Source: CBDCYS01 sp965226245 (GTDB lineage Bacteria; Acidobacteriota; Terriglobia; Bryobacterales; UBA6623). From it: 64,000 bases of DNA. Below the pieces are notes generated by a model. That model was not told where the DNA came from. It saw only the letters and a program-made list of their open reading frames with translations, and did not search any database. The stretch is from contig CBDDCL010000015.1 of the NCBI GenBank assembly GCA_965226245.1, positions 6,386,001 through 6,450,000 on the forward strand, given 5' to 3'. Positions 34,467 to 42,799 of this stretch are shown one piece after another. The position numbers and the translations under genes are program-made. Every line of letters begins with the position of its first letter. Position 1 is the first letter of the stretch.

Positions 34467-35282
34467 ATGACTCGCCGCAGCCGTCAAAAAGGACTGACCC
34501 TGATCGAGTTGATCGTCTCGTTCAGCATTCTGCTGATCCTCTCCACGATCGCTCTGCCTCTGGCCCATATTAAGGTCCAGCGGGAGCGGGAGCGCCAGCT
34601 TCGCATAGCGCTCGCTGAGATCCGCAAAGCGATCGACCGCCACAAGGACGCGGCGGACGCCGGAAAGCTGGGCCAAGTCGACCCGGACACCTACGGCTAT
34701 CCCCCCAGCCTGGAGCTGCTCGTCGAGGGAATCCCGATGCAAGCAGGGGGGATGGGCGGCATGGGCGGAATGGGCGGCCAGCAAGGCTTCGGTCAGCCCG
34801 CGAGTTCAATGGGAAATCGGTCTCGAGGTGGTTTGGGCGGTGGCGTCGGTAACAGATCTGGGGGCATGGGCGGTGGCGGATTCGGCAATCGTTCCGGCGG
34901 CAGGGGCGGGGGCGGATTTGGTGGTGGCGGATTTGGCGGAGGCGGCATGGGCGGCAGCTCCCGCGGAAGTGGCTTCGGTGGAAGCGGCTTCGGCGGCGGA
35001 GGCTTTGGTGGTTCCGGTGGCCGTGGCGGCCGCGGTGGCGGCATGGGCGGCCGCTCCGGTTTCGGCTCGCAGGACAGCATGCGCTCCGACAGCGACGAAG
35101 AGCAGAATATCCGCTTTCTCCGCCGTATCCCCATCGATCCGATCACCAGGACCACCGACTGGGGTATGCGTGCGGTACAAGACGACCCCGGAGCGATGAA
35201 CTGGGGCGGCGGCAACGTTTTCGACGTTTTCACCAACAGCATGGACACGGCGCTGGATGGGACTCGCTACAGTGAATGGTAA
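34467..35282 (+). CDS. Pseudopilin with a 108-residue glycine-rich insert
   Basis: A type II secretion/type IV pilus pseudopilin. The prepilin peptidase site is QKG/LTLIELIVSF (cleavage after Gly9, Glu at mature position 5), followed by the hydrophobic helix. Residues 10-90 and 210-271 match GspG-like pseudopilins (EIRKAIDRHKDAADAG; FLRRIPIDPITRTTDWG; final YSEW). Between them, residues 93-200 (bases 34743-35066) are almost only Gly, Met, Phe, Arg and Ser in GGMGGGGFG-like repeats. The insert keeps the frame. Its stop overlaps the start of the next pseudopilin gene. Confidence 0.88.
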   Translation: MTRRSRQKGLTLIELIVSFSILLILSTIALPLAHIKVQRERERQLRIALAEIRKAIDRHKDAADAGKLGQVDPDTYGYPPSLELLVEGIPMQAGGMGGMGGMGGQQGFGQPASSMGNRSRGGLGGGVGNRSGGMGGGGFGNRSGGRGGGGFGGGGFGGGGMGGSSRGSGFGGSGFGGGGFGGSGGRGGRGGGMGGRSGFGSQDSMRSDSDEEQNIRFLRRIPIDPITRTTDWGMRAVQDDPGAMNWGGGNVFDVFTNSMDTALDGTRYSEW

Positions 35283-35664
35283 TCGGCACAGTCCGCGGCG
35301 GGGTTTTACGCTCGTAGAGGTGATGGTCGTGATGGCCATCGTGCTGACGATCCTTTCGATCGCCGTGCCGATGTACACAACCTCGATGATTCGAGCGAAG
35401 GAAAGTGTCCTGAAGAGCAATCTGTTTACGATGCGCTCGGTGATCGATCACTATACCTATGACAGGGAAGCACCTCCGCAAACGCTCGAGGACCTCGTAT
35501 TTGAAGGTTATTTGCGCCGGGTGCCGATAGATCCCTTTACGGAATCGAGCGACTCCTGGGAAGTGATCACCGACGTGGGCCCAACCGGTGAATCCGGGGT
35601 CTTTGACATCAAGAGTGGCTCGGAACGAATCGGGCTGGATGGATCCGCCTACAACGAGTGGTAA
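35257..35664 (+). CDS. Pseudopilin (GspG-like)
   Basis: A 135-aa pseudopilin with cleavage site PRRG/FTLVEVMVVMAIVLTI. The C-terminal part mirrors the preceding gene without its insert: TLEDLVFEGYLRRVPIDPFT, SSDSWEVITDVG, and final AYNEW. The ATG at 35257 overlaps the preceding gene by 26 bases; a GTG at 35272 (overlap 11) is a good alternative. The pair therefore looks like a tandem duplication of one major-pseudopilin gene. No secretion ATPase or inner-membrane genes are nearby. Confidence 0.9.
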   Translation: MGLATVNGNRHSPRRGFTLVEVMVVMAIVLTILSIAVPMYTTSMIRAKESVLKSNLFTMRSVIDHYTYDREAPPQTLEDLVFEGYLRRVPIDPFTESSDSWEVITDVGPTGESGVFDIKSGSERIGLDGSAYNEW

Positions 35665-35701
35665 CCCGCTGCTGAGCCAAACCTCTTGTCCCAGGTGAGT
35701 C

Positions 35702-37279
35702 TTGCCGACAACAATCGAGGAAGCGCAGACCCCACCGGCTGACAGCGGCGCCGTCCCCGGCATCAACCCTTTTCTCGATCCGCTGCGCTTCGAGCGCCGC
35801 GTCCCCGAATGCACCGCCGTGATCTTCGGCGCCAACGGCGACCTGACGAAGCGCAAGCTCCTCCCCGCCCTTTACAGTCTTGCTCGTGACCGCCGCCTGT
35901 CGGCGGGTTTCGCGGTCGTAGGCAACTCTCGCACCGATCTGAGTCACGAGGCCTTCCGCGACCGTATGAAGGCCGCCGTCCAGGAGTTTCTCGAAAACGG
36001 CGAGTTCGACGAAGAGGTCTGGGAGGGTTTCTCGCAGGGCCTCTACTATCTGCCGGGAAACGTCAAGGACCCCGCCTATTACGAGCAGCTTCGCAACCTG
36101 CTCGATGAAATCGCCGAAAACCGCCACACCGGCGACAACGTTCTTTTCTACCTTTCCACCCAGCCCAGCCTTTACGCACCCATCGCCAAGCAGATCGGCG
36201 CCGCCGGGCTGGCAAAGTCCTCTCGCGGGGGATGGCGGCGGCTCGTTGTCGAGAAACCCTTCGGGCACGACCTCGGCAGCGCCCACGAGTTGAGCGCCGA
36301 GGTTCAGACCGTTTTCGACGAGTCCGAGATCTACCGCATTGACCATTACCTGGGGAAAGAAACGGTTCAGAACATCCTGGCATTCCGCTTCGCCAACGGG
36401 ATCTTTGAGCCTCTCTGGAATCGCCACTACGTGCGGCAAGTGCAGATCACCGCGGCGGAGTCGATCGGAGTCGAAGGGCGAGGCGGCTACTACGAAGAAT
36501 CGGGCGCCTTGCGCGACATGATCCAAAACCATCTGCTGCAAGTCATGGCGACGATGGCCATGGAGCCGCCCGCGCGGTTCGAGCCCGAAGCGGTCCGAAA
36601 CGAGAAGGCCAAGGTGCTGCAATCAATCCGGCCGATGTCACGCGACGACGTCCTAACCCAAGCCGTGGCGGGCCAATATGGTCCCAGCAGGGTCGGCGGG
36701 CAGGAGCTGCCAGGCTACCGCCAGGAGGAAGGAGTAGATTCCAGCTCGCAAACCGAAACCTACGCCGCGGCTACTTTCCACGTCGACAACTGGCGCTGGG
36801 CCGGCGTTCCTTTCTATGTTCGCAGCGGCAAGCGCCTTCCCAAGCGGGTCTCGGAAATCTCGATCGAGTTCGCGGCCGCTCCCCACGCGCTGTTCGCCGC
36901 TCAAAACCCGGTCCAAAGGCCGAACCTGCTGATCCTTCGGATTCAGCCCGCGGGGGGCATCTCGATTCGCTTTGATGCCAAAAAACCGGGCGAAGGCATG
37001 CAGTTGCGCGGCGTCTCAATGGACTTCCACTACGGCAGCAGCTTTGGAACACGCCAGCCCACAGCCTACGAAACCCTCTTGATCGACGCCATGGTGGGCG
37101 ACGGGACGCTCTACACCAGACAAGACATGGTGGAAGCTTCCTGGGCCGCGGTCGACCCGATCCTCGAAGTCTGGCGGAACACCAAACAGCGCTTTCCCAA
37201 CTACCGCGGCGGAAGTTGGGGCCCCGAGGAGGCCGAAGAAATGCTCAGGCGCGCCGAGAATACCTGGCGCAAGCCCTAA
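35702..37279 (+). CDS. zwf: Glucose-6-phosphate 1-dehydrogenase
   Basis: First enzyme of the oxidative pentose-phosphate pathway: oxidises glucose-6-phosphate with NAD(P)+. 525 aa with a TTG start after AGGTGAG. The cofactor site is FGANGDLTKRKLLPALYSLA, and the substrate/catalytic motif is RIDHYLGKETVQNIL (His as base). The C-terminal beta+alpha domain includes PFYVRSGKRLPKR. It is followed by an opcA-like gene, a common pairing in cyanobacteria, actinobacteria and acidobacteria; a 6-phosphogluconolactonase gene is not present in between. Confidence 0.97.
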   Translation: MPTTIEEAQTPPADSGAVPGINPFLDPLRFERRVPECTAVIFGANGDLTKRKLLPALYSLARDRRLSAGFAVVGNSRTDLSHEAFRDRMKAAVQEFLENGEFDEEVWEGFSQGLYYLPGNVKDPAYYEQLRNLLDEIAENRHTGDNVLFYLSTQPSLYAPIAKQIGAAGLAKSSRGGWRRLVVEKPFGHDLGSAHELSAEVQTVFDESEIYRIDHYLGKETVQNILAFRFANGIFEPLWNRHYVRQVQITAAESIGVEGRGGYYEESGALRDMIQNHLLQVMATMAMEPPARFEPEAVRNEKAKVLQSIRPMSRDDVLTQAVAGQYGPSRVGGQELPGYRQEEGVDSSSQTETYAAATFHVDNWRWAGVPFYVRSGKRLPKRVSEISIEFAAAPHALFAAQNPVQRPNLLILRIQPAGGISIRFDAKKPGEGMQLRGVSMDFHYGSSFGTRQPTAYETLLIDAMVGDGTLYTRQDMVEASWAAVDPILEVWRNTKQRFPNYRGGSWGPEEAEEMLRRAENTWRKP

Positions 37280-37311
37280 TCAATGGAGCACGAATTTTCA
37301 CACCCGAAACT

Positions 37312-37338
37312 CAGAGCCCCACCCGCAAGGGTGGGGTC
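37312..37338 (+). repeat. REP-like 27-nt hairpin, copy 4
   Basis: Head CAGAGCC, perfect stem CCCCACCC/GGGTGGGG closed by a GCAA tetraloop, tail GGTC. It sits between zwf and opcA, so it would be transcribed and could modulate the pair. Confidence 0.65.
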
Positions 37339-37426
37339 ACGGTCGCCCTCGCCCGAGAGCACGCGCCACTCAACCAAGACCCTCCGCGGAACTAATAACT
37401 GAACAGTATTGAGGCTAGAGGCAAAC

Positions 37427-38512
37427 ATGCCCATCAACCCCGCCCTCCTGACCAAGCAAATCGACCACGTCTGGTCCGATCTAGCCGAGCAATCCGAGGG
37501 CGACGAACAAGCCCTGATGCGGGCATGCTCACTGACCCTGGTCGTCCTCGCTGACGCCGAGGAGAACGAGGCCGGCGTATCCGAGGCGCTGGCCGAGCTG
37601 ATCGAAACCCACCCCAACCGCGCCATCGTCGTGCGGGTTTCGGCTGGAGACAGCGATCGTCTCGAGGCGGACGTTCGCGCGCACTGCTGGATGCCCATGG
37701 GACGCCGGCAGCAAATCTGCAGCGAACAGATCGAGGTCGAAGCTTCGGAGGCGAGCCTAGCGGAGCTTCCCTCCGTGCTGCTTCCCCTGATCGTGCCTGA
37801 TTTGCCGGCCGTTCTGTGGTGCCGCAGCGAACGGGCGTTCTCTTCTCCCGTGTTTCGCGAGCTGAGAGAGCTGGCCCCCCGGGTCATCATGGACATTGAG
37901 AAGTTTCGCCGTCCCGATCAGGCTCTGTCGCACTTGGCGCAACACCTCCCCGGGGGCGTCACAACGGACCTGAGCTGGACCCGCCTCACGCGCTGGCGCG
38001 AGATGGTCGCCCAGGCCTTCGAAAATCCCGCCTGCCGCTGCCGTGTCGCCGACTTCCGCGACATCGTCGTCTGCTATCGCGCCAACGCCGATGAGGGAAT
38101 TCCGGCTTCCGTCTTCCTGATGGCCGGGTGGCTGCTGAATTCTCTCGGCTGGAAGTGGACAGGGGCGTCCGTGTCGGCGGGCGAGGACCCCGTCCTTCGC
38201 CTGAGCCATGCCGGAGCTGAAGCCCGAGTCAACTTCCGTTGCGCCGGAGACGGTGGAGCTGGCAGCCGTCTAGCCCGCTTGGAGATGGGCTCGGAGGGCA
38301 AAGAGCCGGTCCGCGTCAGCCTCGAGCGGGAAGAAGACCACCTCGAGATTCAAGTCGAAGCCGTCAACTCCAAACCCGTCGGAATGCGCGTCTGGTTTCC
38401 CCCTAGCCAAGACGGCCCGCTGCTGGGCGAAGAACTGCGTGTTTTGGAGAAAGACCCTATCTTCGAATCCTCCCTCAACACCGCCGCCAAGATCGCCGCC
38501 CTGCTTGGCTGA
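37427..38512 (+). CDS. opcA: OpcA-like glucose-6-phosphate dehydrogenase assembly protein
   Basis: Redox-responsive assembly factor or activator of G6PDH. The start is taken at MPINPALLTKQIDHVWSDL (37427), giving 361 aa. Recognisable parts are CSLTLVVLADAEEN, an N-terminal strand region with RAIVVRVS, and the central IVPDLPAVLWCRSERAF, where OpcA proteins have the LPVVLWWR-type motif. The C-terminal half is variable. It lies 147 bases after zwf with a REP-like hairpin in the gap. Confidence 0.85.
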   Translation: MPINPALLTKQIDHVWSDLAEQSEGDEQALMRACSLTLVVLADAEENEAGVSEALAELIETHPNRAIVVRVSAGDSDRLEADVRAHCWMPMGRRQQICSEQIEVEASEASLAELPSVLLPLIVPDLPAVLWCRSERAFSSPVFRELRELAPRVIMDIEKFRRPDQALSHLAQHLPGGVTTDLSWTRLTRWREMVAQAFENPACRCRVADFRDIVVCYRANADEGIPASVFLMAGWLLNSLGWKWTGASVSAGEDPVLRLSHAGAEARVNFRCAGDGGAGSRLARLEMGSEGKEPVRVSLEREEDHLEIQVEAVNSKPVGMRVWFPPSQDGPLLGEELRVLEKDPIFESSLNTAAKIAALLG

Positions 38513-39000
38513 GTTTTGGCCTCCCTCCATTCTTCCCAGCACCTCCTTCCAGTCGTCGCGCGGACACGCTCGCTTCCACGGATCCGTGTCCACCAGACCC
38601 CGTGGGTCCCGGCCTGTGTGAAATCAAGCCACGTGAACGTGACTGGCCGGCCAGCATCCTGGAAAGTCATAGCCGTCCCCGACTTTCCCGCGACTTCCCC
38701 ATTGGTGTTGCCGGTGAAATCCGCTATCGGGCTCTGTCCCTTATTTCCCCCCTATTTCCCTCCTATTTCCCTCCAGCTCTTACCGACATGAGAGCCCGTA
38801 CCGCCGACGAGCATGCATCTCGCAGCCATCTTCTCGTTGCTAAAGAGTACCTTACCCGAGTGACAAAAGGACTAAACAGGGTCACGTGATACGGAAGCTC
38901 TTTCAAGTGTAGTGCGCATAACGGACACTTCGAGCCGTCTGCTACCATCGTTTGTGCCAGGACAGCCAAAATGGAAATCCTGGACAAGGAGATAAACGCT
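38513..39000. other. Intergenic region with a RAYT-associated repeat end
   Basis: No supported gene. It contains the sequence tatcgggctctgtccc (38725-38740) followed by pyrimidine-rich cccctatttccc runs; an inverted match lies upstream of the decayed transposase at 39612-39661. Confidence 0.5.
38721..38740 (-). repeat. CAGAGCC-type repeat head, inverted
   Basis: On the minus strand GGGACAGAGCCCGATAGCGG. It matches GGGACAGAGCCCGATAACGG at 39642-39661 at 19 of 20 positions in the opposite orientation, bracketing a 0.9-kb segment with the small secreted gene. Confidence 0.6.
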
Positions 39001-39468
39001 ATGCATACACGATTCTCTTTAAGCCGATCGACCCGCCGCACCGCGGCCGCCGGTGCCTTGATTGTTTTAGCAAGCAGCCTCCTCTGGCTAAACGCGGCAC
39101 CGATCAAGGGCGGCGGCGGAGTGCTCATCAGTCCTGCCGCTACCGCAAGAGCGAACGACGAAGTGCGTGTTACGGTCAGCAACTTTGGGCAGCGCACGAT
39201 CCGCACCCGAGTGCTTCTGTTGAACGCGCTCAACTTCAGCCCGATTGTAACCGGCGTCTGGAAGGATCTGCCGCCGCGGTCCTCCTCCTTTGAAGACATC
39301 ACGTTCTCGATCGGCCTCGGGTTCATTGGAACGTTCATTGCGGTCGTCGAATTTCAATCATCAGGCAAGTCCGAAGTTGAAGTTAACACTTCGTTTCAAT
39401 TGATCGACAAGCATGGAAACACCCAGATTTTTGCGGACGGATTCGAATCGGGCTCCACAAGCGCATGA
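39001..39468 (+). CDS. Small secreted protein with GFESG tail
   Basis: A 155-aa exported protein of unknown function. The ATG at 39001 follows AAGGAG by about ten bases; signal peptide with basic start and GALIVLASSLLWLNAAPIKG. The body is a probable beta-sandwich (DEVRVTVSNFGQRTIRTRVL; SFEDITFSIGL; FIAVVEFQSSGKSEVEVNTS). The C-terminus reads IFADGFESGSTSA; a similar FADGFESG tail ends many unrelated exported proteins of other Gram-negatives. The gene is bracketed by inverted CAGAGCC repeat heads at 38721 and 39642. Confidence 0.65.
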   Translation: MHTRFSLSRSTRRTAAAGALIVLASSLLWLNAAPIKGGGGVLISPAATARANDEVRVTVSNFGQRTIRTRVLLLNALNFSPIVTGVWKDLPPRSSSFEDITFSIGLGFIGTFIAVVEFQSSGKSEVEVNTSFQLIDKHGNTQIFADGFESGSTSA

Positions 39469-39641
39469 CCTGACGATGTAGTTGTCTGGTCTGCTCTGCT
39501 CGCGCACTGTAGCGGTGACCGTCAGGTGGGCGCTACCCGTGCCGGCCAGGGTCGGCTGATCGTTCCATCCAATCGCCGGCTCCCGGCTGGCGGCCGGTCT
39601 TCCCGGCACAGGCCCTAGGGAATAGAGGGAATGGGAATAGG

Positions 39642-39661
39642 GGACAGAGCCCGATAACGGG
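39642..39661 (+). repeat. CAGAGCC-type repeat head upstream of the decayed transposase
   Basis: GGGACAGAGCCCGATAACGG, which forms a small CCCG/CGGG stem with the next base. It shares the CAGAGCC head of the 27-nt REP-like hairpins and lies 43 bases before the transposase start. Confidence 0.6.
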
Positions 39662-39703
39662 TGGTTCTGTGCGACAATCGAGGCATCCACCGACGCTGCC
39701 AGC

Positions 39704-40005
39704 ATGCCCAGAGTTGCTCGTGTGGTGGCGGTGGGCGCGCCGCACCACATCACCCACGGGGCAACAATCGCCAGGATGTCTTCCTGGTAGACGAAGACCG
39801 GTGATTCTATTTATTTGGAAGCTCTTCGCCAAGACAGCCGGCGCTATGGCCTGCGCATTCTCGGCTACCGTCTGATGACGAATCACGTCCACCTCGTGGT
39901 CGTGCCCGAGCGGGAAACACACTGCCCCGAGTCATGCAGCGAACCCACTCGCGATACGACCAGCGATTTAACCGGCTCTACGGTCGAAGCGGTTGCTGCA
40001 CTGGT
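39704..40005 (+). pseudogene. REP-associated tyrosine transposase (RAYT, Y1/IS200-like), frameshifted
   Basis: Translation in pieces gives MPRVARVVAVGAPHHITH, then after a one-base shift RGNNRQDVFLVDEDR, a stop (TGA), then in another frame YLEALRQDSRRYGLRILGYR and LMTNHVHLVVVPE, and again shifted QRTHSRYDQRFNRLYGRSG. This is the standard order of a RAYT: HHITxRG, NNRQ, DED, MxNHVHL (HUH motif) and FNRLYGR. At least three frameshifts and one stop make it inactive. The catalytic Tyr region after GRSG is gone. Confidence 0.88.
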
Positions 40006-40110
40006 GCTAGCCTACAACCAGTACACGCAATGTCCAAGCGATTGGCGCCGGGTGATCGATCTGGCTAGCCTTGGGCTATCCGACATCACTCTGGATCGGA
40101 GGCAAATTCC

Positions 40111-40980
40111 ATGCAAACGAGGCGCAGGTTTCTCGGCACAGCCGCCGGACTGTCGGCCACGGCATTCACGGGAGGACTGAATGGTGCCCCGGCCGGAAAA
40201 CAGATCAAGAAATCCATCCTGATCTCGATGCTCCCGAAAGAACTGTCCTATCTGGACCAGTTCAAGCTGGCGGTCGATGTCGGATTTCACGAAATGGAGG
40301 TCCGCACGGTTGACTCCAATGACGAAGCCGTCAAGATCAAAAAAGCCGCCGATCAGGCAGGCCTGCGAATCCATTCCGTGATGAACCAGGCTCATTGGAG
40401 ATACCCGCTGTCGAGCCCCGATCCGAAAGAGGTCCAGGCTAGCATGCAGGGCATGGAGTTGTCGCTAAATCAGGCCAAGCTTTACGGCGCGGACGCCGTC
40501 TTGCTGGTACCCGCGGTGGTACGGGATGACACAACCTACGAACAGGCTTGGGAGCGTTCACAGAAGAAAATCCGCGAACTTCTCCCTCTGGCAGAGAAGA
40601 CAGGCGTCATTATCGCGATCGAGGAGGTATGGAACAAGTTCTTGCTGACGGCCCGCGATTTTGTGCAATACATCGACGAATTCAACAACCCGCTCGTGCA
40701 GGCTTACGTCGACGTAGGCAACATGGTCCACTACGGCGTGCCGCAACACTGGATTCGCCAAGCCGGCAAGCGCATCGCCAAGGTTCATCTGAAGGACTAC
40801 GTGCGCCAGACACGCCAGTTCGTCAACCTCGGTGAAGGAGACATCAATTGGGAAGAGGTAAGGAAATCCCTCGCTGACGCCGGATTCACCGGCAACGCAA
40901 CCGTCGAGCTGCGCGGCGGCGACCGGGCCTACCTCGTGGACATCAGCCAGCGCGTCGACAGGCTGCTGGGACTGGGCTAG
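40111..40980 (+). CDS. Tat-exported sugar-phosphate isomerase/epimerase-like TIM barrel
   Basis: A 289-aa protein of the AP-endonuclease-2/xylose-isomerase-like family (PF01261). GGAGG precedes the ATG; the N-terminus MQTRRRFLGTAAGLSATAFT is a Tat signal. The metal site is outlined by IAIEEVWNKF (Glu), QAYVDVGNMVHYG (Asp and His), RIAKVHLKDY (His) and ATVELRGGDR (Glu). Such exported barrels are abundant in acidobacteria and planctomycetes and probably act on keto-sugars or inositols in the periplasm; substrate unknown. Confidence 0.87.
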   Translation: MQTRRRFLGTAAGLSATAFTGGLNGAPAGKQIKKSILISMLPKELSYLDQFKLAVDVGFHEMEVRTVDSNDEAVKIKKAADQAGLRIHSVMNQAHWRYPLSSPDPKEVQASMQGMELSLNQAKLYGADAVLLVPAVVRDDTTYEQAWERSQKKIRELLPLAEKTGVIIAIEEVWNKFLLTARDFVQYIDEFNNPLVQAYVDVGNMVHYGVPQHWIRQAGKRIAKVHLKDYVRQTRQFVNLGEGDINWEEVRKSLADAGFTGNATVELRGGDRAYLVDISQRVDRLLGLG

Positions 40981-41030
40981 GAAGATTCCAGACGCAACAT
41001 ACCGGCTCTATCGGGGGGCTCGCCGGTTGA

Positions 41031-41228
41031 TTACGTCCGCGAGAAGCCCCAGAAGAGCGACTTGTGGATGACCCGGGCCCCGCCGTTTTCGGTGACCGCT
41101 GCCGAGTCGTCCGTTGAGGCGTCGTCGATGACGATGCACTCGTAATTGGAGCAGGTCGACGACGCCAGGCTGGCCAGCAGTTCCTCCACATCCTTCCCAA
41201 CGGATTCTCCTTCACATCGAATATAACC
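41031..41228 (-). pseudogene. Glycosyltransferase family 2 fragment
   Basis: The minus-strand frame reads VGKDVEELLASLASSTCSNY and then ECIVIDDASTDDSAAV, followed by TENGGARVI, and stops at 41031. ECIVIDDASTDDS is the nucleotide-sugar binding motif (DDxSxD) of GT2 enzymes. The first strand and everything after the motif are missing; the upstream edge abuts the MITE at 41229, suggesting element-associated truncation. Confidence 0.6.
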
Positions 41229-41412
41229 CTAGCCCGCTTTTCTCACCACGTGGCGAGGCGAAGTGCATGAGAGGCGCGTCAGTACGAGGCGCGCGCCGCT
41301 TGACGAGCGGAGGCGTACGTGACAGTACGTTGAGCACGGCAAGCAAGCGCAACGAAGTAATGGCGGACCTATCGCGTGCTTCGACCGTCAGGTGGTGAGA
41401 AATGCGGGCTAG
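41229..41412. mobile_element. 184-bp MITE-like element (family C)
   Basis: Terminal inverted repeats of 21 bases match at 20 positions: left ctagcccgcttttctcacca (41229) and right tggtgagaaatgcgggctag (ending 41412), each with one more paired base inside. No coding capacity. A solo end occurs at 7885-7903. No clear target duplication is visible. Confidence 0.7.
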
Positions 41413-41653
41413 CCTTGCTCTTGCATCATTTCGTTCATCAGCACGCCAGCGAGGATGCTTTCACCTTCTGGAGCGGCTGCGGCGCCATACGGCGCGAGGT
41501 GCTGCTTGGCTGCGGGAGATTCAACGAGCGATACCCACGTCCCTCGGTAGAAACTCAGCCAAACCGGCGGCGAACTCATCACGGAACTCGTGGCCTGGCC
41601 GCAGCGAAAAGGGAAGCGCGGAACCGCCGCATTTTGCTACGATCATTTCCGTT

Positions 41654-42649
41654 ATGAAAAAAATCCTCGGCGCACTCATTTCGACCTTCGCCGTCATTGC
41701 CGTCTTCCTCGCCTGCGGGCCCTCCGGCCAAACCCGCGAGACCGTCACCAAGGCCACCGTGGACGCCTGGATGACAGACCTCTCGAACTGGGGCCGCTGG
41801 GGTGACGAGGACCAGCTCGGCGCCGTCAACCTCATCACCCCGGAAAAACGCAAGCAGGCTGCGGCGCTGGTCCAAGACGGCGTTTCAGTTTCGCTGGCAC
41901 GTAACGTCGAGAAGGAAGAAGCCGCCGACAACCCGCGCCCGTTTGTGCACCGCATGCTCAACACGGGAGACAAATTGTCCGGCGGGCAGTTCGTCAGCGA
42001 CGAGTACACGGTCGGCTATCACGGTTTCGCCCACACCCATATGGACTCGCTCACCCACATGTCTTACCAGGGCAAGTCCTACAACGGCTTCGAGATTGCC
42101 GAGGTGAAAGAAGACGGGACGCCCCATCTGGCGATACCCAATTTCAAGACCGGAATCTTCACCAAGGGGATTCTCATGGACATCCCCAAGCTCAAAGGCG
42201 TCGACTATCTCGAACCGGGCACGCCGATCTACCCCGAGGATCTGGCGGTTTGGGAAAAGCAGGCGGGGTTCAAAGTCGAGCCGGGCGACGTCGTCTTCAT
42301 CTACACCGGCCGCTGGAAGCTGCGGGACGAGAAAGGCCCCTGGGCGGCCTCGCAGAAATCCGCGGGCCTTTACGCTTCCTCGGCGAAGTGGCTGCGCGAG
42401 CGCGACATCGCGATGATCGGCTCCGACGCTTCGAGCGACGTAAAACCTTCGGGCGTCGAAGGGGTCAACTCGCCGATCCATCAATTGATGCTGATTGCCT
42501 TCGGTACGCCGATTTTCGACAACTGTGATCTCGAAGACCTGGCTGTCGAGTGCCGCCGCCGCAACCGCTGGGAGTTTCTGCTAACCGCCGCGCCCATTCC
42601 GGTAGGCCGCGGCACCGGCTCGCCGCTGAACCCCATTGCGACCTTCTAG
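41654..42649 (+). CDS. Cyclase-family lipoprotein (kynurenine-formamidase-like)
   Basis: Metal-dependent hydrolase of the cyclase family (PF04199), 331 aa from the ATG at 41654. The signal MKKILGALISTFAVIAVFLA ends in a lipobox Cys (FLAC). The family's metal motif is FAHTHMDSLTHMS (HxxxD..H pattern). WGRWGDEDQLGAVNLITPEK is the conserved N-terminal piece of a large bacterial subgroup. An upstream open frame back to 41402 begins within the MITE and is unlikely to be translated. Substrate unknown; relatives hydrolyse amides or lactones. Confidence 0.85.
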   Translation: MKKILGALISTFAVIAVFLACGPSGQTRETVTKATVDAWMTDLSNWGRWGDEDQLGAVNLITPEKRKQAAALVQDGVSVSLARNVEKEEAADNPRPFVHRMLNTGDKLSGGQFVSDEYTVGYHGFAHTHMDSLTHMSYQGKSYNGFEIAEVKEDGTPHLAIPNFKTGIFTKGILMDIPKLKGVDYLEPGTPIYPEDLAVWEKQAGFKVEPGDVVFIYTGRWKLRDEKGPWAASQKSAGLYASSAKWLRERDIAMIGSDASSDVKPSGVEGVNSPIHQLMLIAFGTPIFDNCDLEDLAVECRRRNRWEFLLTAAPIPVGRGTGSPLNPIATF

Positions 42650-42696
42650 GACGCCCGAAACTCCGCGAAGAGCTAAAAGTCCCCCCCGAATAGAAA

Positions 42697-42723
42697 CAGA
42701 GCCGCAGGCGGAAGCCTGCGGTC
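42697..42723 (+). repeat. REP-like 27-nt hairpin, copy 5
   Basis: Head CAGAGCC, stem CCGCAGGC/GCCTGCGG around GGAA, tail GGTC. A sixth, inverted copy lies 77 bases downstream. Confidence 0.65.
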
Positions 42724-42799
42724 AAGGCCGCGACCGCCTTCCCAAGCTATTTTGTTCGACAAGAGTCTCACTCGAAGAACCTTGCCGCCCCTGCATCTC

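Noticed and set aside
34743..35066. Glycine-rich stretch as a possible CRISPR or tandem-repeat array
   Set aside because: Repeats are codon-level and irregular, without spacers; it lies in frame in a pseudopilin gene.
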